The notes below the pieces were generated by a model, which saw only the letters and a list, made by a program, of their open reading frames with translations, was not told where the DNA came from and did no database searches. Positions 6,899-12,145 of a stretch of DNA of 12,145 bases are shown here, one piece after another; the first letter of the stretch is position 1; every line of letters starts with the position of its first letter. The stretch comes from Alcaligenaceae bacterium (GTDB taxonomy: Bacteria > Pseudomonadota > Gammaproteobacteria > Burkholderiales > Burkholderiaceae_B): positions 1 to 12,145 of the forward strand of contig JAAZGT010000029.1 in assembly GCA_012511095.1 (NCBI GenBank). The letters are read 5' to 3'. The position numbers were made by a program, and so were the translations under genes.

Positions 6899-8410
6899 AT
6901 GTCCACTATCATTAAAGAAGCTGATTTAGTTCAGTCAATTGCTGATGCGGTGCAGTTCATCAGTTATTATCATCCAGCTGATTATATTGAGCACCTAGCA
7001 CGCGCTTATGAAATCGAAGAGAGCCCAGCGGCTAAAGACGCGATCGCGCAAATTCTGACTAACTCAAAGCTTTCTGCCGAGGGTCATCGTCCAATCTGTC
7101 AAGACACGGGTATTGTTAATGTCTTTTTAAAAGTAGGTACAGATGTTAAGTTTGAGCTTAGCGGTAGCCTTCAAGATGCCTGTGACGAGGGTGTGCGTCA
7201 GGGTTACTTAAACCCAGACAACAAATTACGCGCTTCGGTACTAGATGATGCGATTTTTGAGCGTAAAAACACGCGCGATAACACACCTTGTATTCTTTCT
7301 GTTGAGCTAGTGCCAGGCGATAAGGTAGAGGTTCAGGTTGCGGCCAAGGGTGGTGGTTCTGAAAACAAAACTAAATTTGCGATGTTAAACCCAGGTGATG
7401 ATATTGTTGAGTGGGTTCTTAAAACCGTACCAACCATGGGTGCGGGCTGGTGTCCTCCAGGTATGTTAGGTATCGGCGTAGGTGGTACCGCTGAAAAAGC
7501 GATGCTCATGGCTAAGCAAGCCCTAATGGAAGATATCGATATGTACGAGCTATTAGAGCGAGGCCCTCAAAACAAAGTTGAGGAAATGCGTATTGAGTTA
7601 TACGAAAAAGTAAACGCTCTTGGTATCGGCGCTCAAGGCCTAGGTGGTTTAACGACGGTATTAGATGTGAAAATCAATACCTTCCCAACTCACGCAGCCT
7701 CTAAGCCGATTGCGATGATTCCTAACTGTGCCGCAACGCGTCACGTACACTTTGAATTAGATGGCAGCGGTGTTGCAGAAATGCCTGTACCTTCTTTAGA
7801 TACCTGGCCTGATGTTGAGTGGGCACCTGACTATAACAAGTCAAAAGCGGTTAACTTAGATACGCTAACGCCTGAGGAAGTAGCTAGCTGGAAACCAGGT
7901 GAGACCTTATTATTATCAGGTAAGATGCTCACAGGTCGTGATGCAGCACATAAGCGTATTCAGCAGATGTTAGCTGCAGGTGAGGAATTACCAGTCGATT
8001 TCAAAAACCGCGTGATTTACTACGTTGGTCCAGTTGACCCAGTTCGCGATGAGGCAGTGGGTCCTGCGGGTCCTACCACAGCAACTCGCATGGATAACTT
8101 TACTGAGATGATGTTAGAGCAAGGCTTAATCTCAATGATCGGTAAGGCTGAACGTGGTCCTGTGGCTATCGATGCAATTAAAAAGCACAAATCTGCTTAT
8201 CTAATGGCGGTAGGTGGTGCTGCTTATCTTGTATCTAAGGCTATCCGTAGCTCTAAGGTTGTTGCTTTTGAAGACTTAGGTATGGAAGCGATTTATGAGT
8301 TTGAAGTTAAGGATATGCCAGTAACTGTTGCTGTTGATGCAACAGGTGTGTCGGTTCATGAAACCGCACCAAAGATCTGGAAAGCCAAGATCGAAGAGTT
8401 AAAAGCTTAA
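6899..8410 (+). CDS. Class I fumarate hydratase, [4Fe-4S]-dependent
   Basis: This enzyme interconverts fumarate and L-malate in the TCA cycle using a labile [4Fe-4S] cluster. The 503-residue product is the fused two-domain form: an N-terminal alpha-type hydro-lyase domain (about 10-290) and a C-terminal beta-type domain (about 340-500). Three cysteines sit where class I fumarases hold the cluster: C67 in RPICQDTG, C185 in AGWCPPGM and C277 in IPNCAATR; their spacing (118 and 92 residues) matches E. coli FumA to within two residues. The C-terminal domain shows LLLSGKMLTGRDAAHKR and PAGPTTATRMD. The ATG at 6899 is chosen because AAAGG (6886-6890) lies 8 nt upstream; a TTG 33 nt earlier lacks a ribosome site. 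Tartrate dehydratase is the main alternative in this fold. The fumA or fumB symbol is left open. Confidence 0.93.
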   Translation: MSTIIKEADLVQSIADAVQFISYYHPADYIEHLARAYEIEESPAAKDAIAQILTNSKLSAEGHRPICQDTGIVNVFLKVGTDVKFELSGSLQDACDEGVRQGYLNPDNKLRASVLDDAIFERKNTRDNTPCILSVELVPGDKVEVQVAAKGGGSENKTKFAMLNPGDDIVEWVLKTVPTMGAGWCPPGMLGIGVGGTAEKAMLMAKQALMEDIDMYELLERGPQNKVEEMRIELYEKVNALGIGAQGLGGLTTVLDVKINTFPTHAASKPIAMIPNCAATRHVHFELDGSGVAEMPVPSLDTWPDVEWAPDYNKSKAVNLDTLTPEEVASWKPGETLLLSGKMLTGRDAAHKRIQQMLAAGEELPVDFKNRVIYYVGPVDPVRDEAVGPAGPTTATRMDNFTEMMLEQGLISMIGKAERGPVAIDAIKKHKSAYLMAVGGAAYLVSKAIRSSKVVAFEDLGMEAIYEFEVKDMPVTVAVDATGVSVHETAPKIWKAKIEELKA

Positions 8411-8446
8411 TATGCTTGATTTAACGATCTAATTTACTAAAAGCAT

Positions 8447-8479
8447 AAAGGGGTTAAGATAAATTTCTTAACCCTTTTT
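8447..8479 (+). terminator. Intrinsic terminator after the fumarase gene
   Basis: AAAGGGGTTAAGA (8447-8459) pairs with TCTTAACCCTTTT (8466-8478), a 13-bp stem with one G-U pair and a 6-nt loop, merging into a T-run on the plus strand. It lies 36 nt after the fumarase stop and also faces folK from the other side, where its trailing tract is shorter. A second, looser inverted repeat (TATGCTT 8411-8417 / AAGCATA 8441-8447) lies just before it. Confidence 0.85.
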
Positions 8480-8495
8480 AGTGTCTAAAAGCTAT

Positions 8496-8987
8496 TTATA
8501 TTTTTTGAATGATTTGCCCAGAATCTAGGGCCTCTTTTAAAAGCTGTTCTGCATTGCCTTGTTTTAGTGAAATATCGCCAGCTATTTCAATCAACGGCAT
8601 TAAAACAAAGCTTCGTAAGTGCAGACGAGGATGAGGTACAGTCAACTCCTCTGTGTTAGAGCTAAAGTCCTCATACAACAAAAGATCGAGATCTAATGTG
8701 CGTGGCGCATTTCTATAGGCTCGCTCGCGACCAAAAGCATTTTCAATTGCCTGTAAGCTATGTAAAAGTGCCAAGGGTTCGAGCGTGGTGCGAATCTCGG
8801 CAACAGCATTGATGTAGTCAGGACCATCAGCATCTAGTGGCGGACTAGTATAAAGAGATGAGCGTTTAATCAAATCAATACCATCACACTCAGCAAGAAC
8901 ATTAAAAGCCTCTTCTAGTGTGGTCGCTGGGGAATTAAGATTTGCACCTAAGGCAATATAGGCGCTATAGCTTTTGTCATTAGTCAT
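8496..8987 (-). CDS. folK: 2-amino-4-hydroxy-6-hydroxymethyldihydropteridine pyrophosphokinase (HPPK)
   Basis: FolK transfers pyrophosphate from ATP to 6-hydroxymethyl-7,8-dihydropterin, the step before dihydropteroate synthase in folate synthesis. The 163-residue protein has the usual size. It begins with AYIALGANLNSP (9-20), continues with SSLYTSPPL (43-51), and carries the signature GRERAYRNAPRTLDLDLLL (86-104), in which D99 and D101 bind the two magnesium ions. PHPRLHLRSFVLMPL (118-132) closes the active site. The start codon lies inside the 3' end of pcnB (8-nt overlap). The preceding GGTAGCG is only a weak ribosome site, so translation is probably coupled to pcnB. It is the last gene of its operon here; the panB gene that I recall following folK in related bacteria is absent, and a convergent fumarase takes that place. 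Confidence 0.95.
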   Translation of the reverse strand: MTNDKSYSAYIALGANLNSPATTLEEAFNVLAECDGIDLIKRSSLYTSPPLDADGPDYINAVAEIRTTLEPLALLHSLQAIENAFGRERAYRNAPRTLDLDLLLYEDFSSNTEELTVPHPRLHLRSFVLMPLIEIAGDISLKQGNAEQLLKEALDSGQIIQKI

Positions 8988-10506
8988 TATCGCTACCAGG
9001 CGTTTTACGTTTTTTAGCTACCGCTTGTTTAGCAGTGGCTTTTTGAGGCGCTTTAGTCGATGTCGTATCGCTACTTCTGCGGCTGCGACTTGTGCGACGG
9101 CGTGAACGACGACGGCGGCGTTTGCTTTTGCTAGCACCCTCATCGGCTCTACCACCACGGTTGTGTTGCTGCAGTTCTGAAAGCATTTCTTTGCGATCTT
9201 CGTCGTTAGCGTCAGCAAGATCCATCCACCACTGAGCATCGACACTATCAAATTCACCCGCAGCAGCACGAATTTGTAGAAAATCAACCGCAGCTCTAAA
9301 ACGATGTTGTTCAAACATCCGATGAATGGCACGTAAAGAGCGTCTTTCAAAGCGTGGTTGCATAAACCAAATCTCACGCATATCGCTACTTTGGCGACGT
9401 TGTACTGTTAATAGACGAGCATATCGTTCTAATACATCATGAGCAGCTTGTACTAAGGCAGGAACCACCGGCTCATTGTATTGTGTCTGATACTCATGCC
9501 AGCGCTTATTAACTAATGGCCATAGTGCGGAGGCATATAAGAAGCTTGGGCTAACGGTTTTATTGGTACGAATGCGGTAATCGGTACGTTCAAGCGCGAT
9601 TTGCAGAAATTTACTATCTTCAACCTGATCTTGAATTAAATCGAGTAAAGGCAAAATACCTCTATCAATTTGATGCTCTTGAATGATTTGTAGGCAAAGC
9701 TCAGTATTACCACAAGTCAATAACTTTAAGGATTCATCCGCCAGACGTGACTCAGGAACATTAGTTAGTAAACTAGCCATCTCCTTAATAGGAGCAGCGG
9801 TGTGTTTTTCAATTTTGCCATTAAGCTTAGCTTGGAAACGCAAGGCTCTAAGCATACGTACTGGGTCTTCACGATAACGCTCAACGGCATCACCAATGAT
9901 ATGTACTTCACGATTAAGAATATCTCTGAGGCCATTGTGATAATCAATTACCTCTTGGCGGATTGGATCGTAATACAGTGCATTAATAGTAAAATCACGA
10001 CGTTCAGCATCTTGAGCAATATTGCCGTAGACGTTATCACTTAACACACGACCAAACTCGTCGGTGATTTGTTTTTTCTTGGATGCGGCCCTAAAGGTTG
10101 AGACTTCAATAATTTCGCGACCAAAAACACAATGCACTAATTTAAAACGTCGCCCAATGATTAGGGCACGACGGAAGAGGGGCTTAACTTCTTCTGGTGT
10201 GGCATTGGTGGCCACATCAAAATCTTTGGGCTGTAACCCTAAAATCAGATCACGTACTGCGCCACCAACGATATAGGCCTCGTAGCCCGCCTCTTGTAAA
10301 ACTTGGCAGACCTTAATGGCGTTACGTGAAATAAAGCGTTTTTGAATTTGATGCTCATCAACGCCATAAGTGATAGCTCTTGGCGAGTTTTTTGACTCGG
10401 CAGCTGGCTGTCGAGCAGAGTCTTTTTTGGCTTGGTTCCCGTCATCAAATGATTTAAAAAACTTTTTAACAAATTTGCTGATGGATGGTTTGCTGTCGTT
10501 GCCCAT
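8980..10506 (-). CDS. pcnB: Poly(A) polymerase I
   Basis: PcnB adds 3' poly(A) tails to RNA, marking it for exonucleolytic decay, and affects antisense-controlled plasmid copy number. The nucleotidyltransferase head shows GGAVRD (81-86) and DFD (95-97) with the metal-binding aspartates, and RRDFTIN (169-175) around the third acidic residue. Next comes EDPVRMLRALRFQAKL (roughly 211-226), the tRNA-nucleotidyltransferase-like neck. PcnB is separated from CCA-adding enzymes by the long C-terminal region and a strongly basic tail: residues 460-477 are almost all Arg, Lys and Ser, followed by a Lys/Ala/Thr-rich end. The first ~45 residues are polar and look disordered. The ATG lies 9 nt after the preceding stop, in the same frame, with no evident Shine-Dalgarno; reinitiation is likely. 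At 508 residues it is a little longer than E. coli PcnB. Confidence 0.95.
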   Translation of the reverse strand: MGNDSKPSISKFVKKFFKSFDDGNQAKKDSARQPAAESKNSPRAITYGVDEHQIQKRFISRNAIKVCQVLQEAGYEAYIVGGAVRDLILGLQPKDFDVATNATPEEVKPLFRRALIIGRRFKLVHCVFGREIIEVSTFRAASKKKQITDEFGRVLSDNVYGNIAQDAERRDFTINALYYDPIRQEVIDYHNGLRDILNREVHIIGDAVERYREDPVRMLRALRFQAKLNGKIEKHTAAPIKEMASLLTNVPESRLADESLKLLTCGNTELCLQIIQEHQIDRGILPLLDLIQDQVEDSKFLQIALERTDYRIRTNKTVSPSFLYASALWPLVNKRWHEYQTQYNEPVVPALVQAAHDVLERYARLLTVQRRQSSDMREIWFMQPRFERRSLRAIHRMFEQHRFRAAVDFLQIRAAAGEFDSVDAQWWMDLADANDEDRKEMLSELQQHNRGGRADEGASKSKRRRRRSRRRTSRSRRSSDTTSTKAPQKATAKQAVAKKRKTPGSDND

Positions 10507-10515
10507 AAAGTTTGC

Positions 10516-11205
10516 TTATTGCTCAAATAAATCAATAATTTTCCAATTTTTTTGCGCTGCTACTTCACGTAAAGCAGGACTTGGATTGGTTGCTATTGGA
10601 TGAGTGGCTTTCTCTAATAAAGGTAAGTCATTCATAGAGTCACTATAAAAATAAACTTTTTCAAAATCATCGAGACTGGAGTTTAGCTGAGCTAACCACT
10701 GCTCCACACGAGTAACTTTACCCTCTTGGTAAGAAGCGACACCCACAAACTTACCAGTATAACGACCGTTAATATACTCAGGGTCAGTACCGATAATATG
10801 TTCAAAACCAAAGGCTCGACCAATTGGTTGGATTACAAAGGTATTGGTTGCAGATACTAAGCAGCATAAATCACCATTAGATAAATGCTTATCAACTAAT
10901 TGGAATGCTGCATCATTAAGGTTTGGACGAATCATATCGGCCATAAAACGCTCATGGTATTTAGCTAGGTCAAAAGAATTGTGCATGGCTAAAAAGCTTA
11001 GTACAAAAGCTGCTGATTCCTCAATCGTCAATTGACCCGCGTTATATTTGTCCATAATTTCTTGGTTTCTGCGCTCAACCTCGGCTGGATCGCCTGCGAG
11101 ATTATTGCGACTTAACCATTGGACCCACTCATAATCGCTATCAATGGGTAAAAGGGTGTGATCTAAATCGAAAAGGGCGAGTGTTTTTGTGCTCATTGTT
11201 GTCAT
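10516..11205 (-). CDS. HAD-superfamily subfamily IB phosphatase (SerB-like), substrate unknown
   Basis: The 229-residue protein has all four HAD motifs. Motif I is LFDLDHTLLP (11-20), with nucleophile D13 and acid/base D15; motif II is VSATN with S118; motif III has K163 in EGKVTRVEQW; motif IV is YSDSMNDLPLL (187-197) with D189 and D193. A helical cap (about 25-100) lies between motifs I and II, as in phosphoserine phosphatase-like subfamily IB enzymes. It is often annotated as SerB in related genomes, but the sequence does not prove that substrate. Its ATG overlaps the hda stop by 4 nt (ATGA), and no Shine-Dalgarno precedes it, so it should be translationally coupled to hda. A second ATG three codons later is possible. 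Its conserved place between hda and pcnB in Burkholderiales (recalled) suggests a housekeeping role. Confidence 0.88.
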   Translation of the reverse strand: MTTMSTKTLALFDLDHTLLPIDSDYEWVQWLSRNNLAGDPAEVERRNQEIMDKYNAGQLTIEESAAFVLSFLAMHNSFDLAKYHERFMADMIRPNLNDAAFQLVDKHLSNGDLCCLVSATNTFVIQPIGRAFGFEHIIGTDPEYINGRYTGKFVGVASYQEGKVTRVEQWLAQLNSSLDDFEKVYFYSDSMNDLPLLEKATHPIATNPSPALREVAAQKNWKIIDLFEQ

Positions 11206-11894
11206 AAATTATTGTTAAATTCAGCTTCTTTAATAAAATCTTTGATTAACTGTAAGGTGACTTGGCGACGTTTTGCGATGGAGTAAAGATCCAAGGCATC
11301 GAGCCAAGCAAATAGTGAACGAATATTACGTTCGGTGTTTTTTAAAAGCCAGTCTGTAGCTTCTTTATTTATTTTTAGGTCCTTTTCAAAGGCACGTTGC
11401 TCAATGGCTAGTAAAATGTCTTCATCTTTGAGAGAGTGCAATTTATACGCTAGGCCCCAACCGAGTCGATTGCGTAAGTCCTCGCGAATAGGCATATTAA
11501 GTGGTGATTGATCGCCCGCAGCCACTAGCGTAACCGCATCAGGGTTGTTTTTGTGTCGATGAGTATAATTGACCAGATCAAATAAGGTCATTTGTTGCTC
11601 ATCACTCAGAGCTTGAACATCATCTACAGCAATGACTTGTGGTTTAGATGCAAGGCAATCCCCTAGCGTCGTTGGGAAATCTACTGCTGAAAAGTAGACG
11701 GTCGCGGGCCGTTCAGCCGCTAGGGCTTTTAAAATATGGGTTTTGCCACTACCAGCTTCGCCAAAAAGATAAAACATCTTGCCCGTGGAGCAGTCCATCA
11801 ACTGGCTGAGAGCTTCCCAATTCTCGCCAGGGACAAAATTATCAAAACTAAAATCTTGGCTTGGTAACAAGGCCAAAGGCAATTGCTCAATCAT
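11202..11894 (-). CDS. hda: Hda, regulatory inactivator of DnaA (DnaA-homologous AAA+ protein)
   Basis: Hda binds the DNA-loaded beta sliding clamp and stimulates hydrolysis of DnaA-bound ATP, preventing re-initiation of replication. The 230-residue protein has a clamp-binding-like N-terminal peptide, QLPLALL (4-10), like the QLSLPL of E. coli Hda. The AAA+ domain follows, with Walker A GEAGSGKT (45-52), Walker B VIAVDD (87-92), a sensor I region near VAAGDQSPL and the arginine-finger stretch REDLRNRLGWG. It lacks the DNA-binding domain IV of DnaA, which separates it from DnaA itself. A DnaC-like or Hda-like ATPase of other function is less likely, given the clamp motif and the adjacent divergent purM. 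No Shine-Dalgarno precedes the ATG; a hairpin and a four-codon mini-ORF lie just upstream. It is the first gene of the minus-strand operon. Confidence 0.92.
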   Translation of the reverse strand: MIEQLPLALLPSQDFSFDNFVPGENWEALSQLMDCSTGKMFYLFGEAGSGKTHILKALAAERPATVYFSAVDFPTTLGDCLASKPQVIAVDDVQALSDEQQMTLFDLVNYTHRHKNNPDAVTLVAAGDQSPLNMPIREDLRNRLGWGLAYKLHSLKDEDILLAIEQRAFEKDLKINKEATDWLLKNTERNIRSLFAWLDALDLYSIAKRRQVTLQLIKDFIKEAEFNNNL

Positions 11895-11907
11895 TCAAAA
11901 TTCATTG

Positions 11908-11935
11908 TTATCAGTCAGGCACAGCTGATTGATAA
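11908..11935 (-). repeat. 11-bp hairpin in the hda leader
   Basis: TTATCAGTCAG (11908-11918) and CTGATTGATAA (11925-11935) are inverted repeats with one mismatched pair and a 6-nt loop (GCACAG). On the hda transcript the stem would end 13 nt before the ATG, next to where a ribosome binds. As DNA, it could be an operator dyad. Its trailing bases on either strand are not a proper T-run, so it is not called a terminator. Confidence 0.5.
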
Positions 11936-11963
11936 TTTATCGTAAAATAGGAAAATCTACTTA

Positions 11964-11992
11964 TTGCGCAGCAGACTGCACTTTTTTCTAAC
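11964..11992 (+). promoter_or_regulatory. Candidate purM promoter
   Basis: TTGCGC (11964-11969) and TCTAAC (11987-11992) are spaced 17 bp apart, matching the sigma-70 consensus at 3 of 6 and 4 of 6 positions. They lie about 40 bp upstream of the purM ATG on the correct strand. The match is modest, so the assignment is tentative. Confidence 0.3.
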
Positions 11993-12005
11993 AATAATCA
12001 TTATT
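11987..12005. promoter_or_regulatory. AT-rich dyad resembling a Fur box, upstream of purM
   Basis: The 13-bp perfect palindrome AATAATCATTATT (11993-12005) lies in a 19-bp frame that agrees with the Fur consensus at 14 of 19 positions. It overlaps the candidate purM -10 region, where bound repressor would block transcription. The surrounding DNA is very AT-rich, so chance agreement is a real possibility. Confidence 0.3.
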
Positions 12006-12029
12006 CTTACATATTTGGGTATATTTCTC

Positions 12030-12145
12030 ATGACAAATAAGCAAAACTCCCCTTTAAGTTACCGCGACGCCGGTGTGGATATCGATGCTGGTGAGGCTTT
12101 AGTTGATCGCATTAAGCCCTTAGCAGCTAAAACCATGCGTGAAGG
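12030..12145 (+). CDS. purM: PurM, phosphoribosylformylglycinamidine cyclo-ligase (5' end only)
   Basis: PurM (AIR synthetase) closes the imidazole ring, using ATP, to form aminoimidazole ribonucleotide in purine synthesis. Only the first 38 codons are present; the frame is open to the window end. LSYRDAGVDIDAG (9-21), followed by EALVDRIKPLA, is the typical PurM N-terminus of betaproteobacteria and agrees with the usual placement of purM divergent from hda. The ATG is chosen because the conserved part begins eight residues later; the preceding GGG (12017-12019) is a weak ribosome site about 10 nt away. A TTG at 12015 in the same frame is a less likely start. Confidence 0.93.
   Translation, partial: MTNKQNSPLSYRDAGVDIDAGEALVDRIKPLAAKTMRE

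Noticed and set aside
9018..9377. A 119-codon open frame on the minus strand with an Arg/Ala/Val-rich end
   Set aside because: It lies in another frame of pcnB on the same strand; its biased composition mirrors the Arg-rich tail of PcnB, and it has no ribosome site or recognisable domain.
9802..10044. Overlapping plus-strand frames within pcnB (9683-9877 and 9802-10044)
   Set aside because: Antisense shadows of a well-supported gene; no ribosome site or domain seen.
1..12145. Mobile element, phage, CRISPR, toxin-antitoxin or defence system
   Set aside because: No transposase, integrase, repeat-spacer pattern, small paired ORFs or nuclease/sensor domains were seen. Nearly all of the sequence is explained by housekeeping genes.

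Overview
The window is an ordinary chromosomal housekeeping region of a Gram-negative betaproteobacterium. Family identities and gene order (surA-like end / rsmA / gloA / plsC / gmhB / glyS / glyQ, and folK / pcnB / HAD phosphatase / hda / purM) fit Burkholderiales, most likely a low-GC member of the Alcaligenaceae (Oligella/Pelistega type). Base use is AT-leaning and looks uniform across the genes. The species assignment is inference from recalled gene orders, not from a search. I see no tRNA or rRNA gene, insertion sequence, CRISPR array, phage gene or defence island.

Layout. (1) 1-869, plus strand: the last codons of an upstream gene, probably surA, then rsmA starting at TTG. (2) 885-920: a perfect 15-bp stem, a terminator shared by the convergent rsmA and gloA. 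(3) 947-5823, minus strand: a five-gene cluster read glyQ-glyS-gmhB-plsC-gloA, with spacings of 1, 27, 11 and 50 nt. (4) 5824-6042: a divergent regulatory gap with a Fur-box-like sequence. (5) 6043-8410, plus strand: a crotonase-family enoyl-CoA hydratase followed by an iron-sulfur class I fumarase. (6) 8447-8479: a terminator facing folK. (7) 8496-11894, minus strand: a tightly packed operon read hda-HAD phosphatase-pcnB-folK, with 4-nt and 8-nt overlaps and a 9-nt gap, and no strong Shine-Dalgarno at any start. (8) 11895-12029: a second divergent gap, with a hairpin in the hda leader and an AT-rich dyad near a weak purM promoter candidate. (9) 12030-12145: the start of purM, cut by the window end.

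Functions. The cluster next to rsmA combines translation (16S rRNA dimethylation, glycyl-tRNA synthesis), envelope synthesis (heptose for LPS core, phosphatidic acid for phospholipid) and methylglyoxal detoxification. The central pair belongs to acyl-CoA metabolism and the TCA cycle. The right-hand operon combines replication control (Hda), RNA polyadenylation (PcnB), folate synthesis (FolK) and a phosphatase of unknown substrate; purM is purine synthesis.

Nothing here is clearly a new biological system. The observations most worth checking are the two Fur-like dyads, one of them upstream of an Fe-S fumarase; the hairpin and mini-ORF just ahead of hda; the SD-poor overlapping operon with its uncharacterised HAD phosphatase; and the enoyl-CoA hydratase-fumarase block lying between two otherwise conserved Burkholderiales gene groups.
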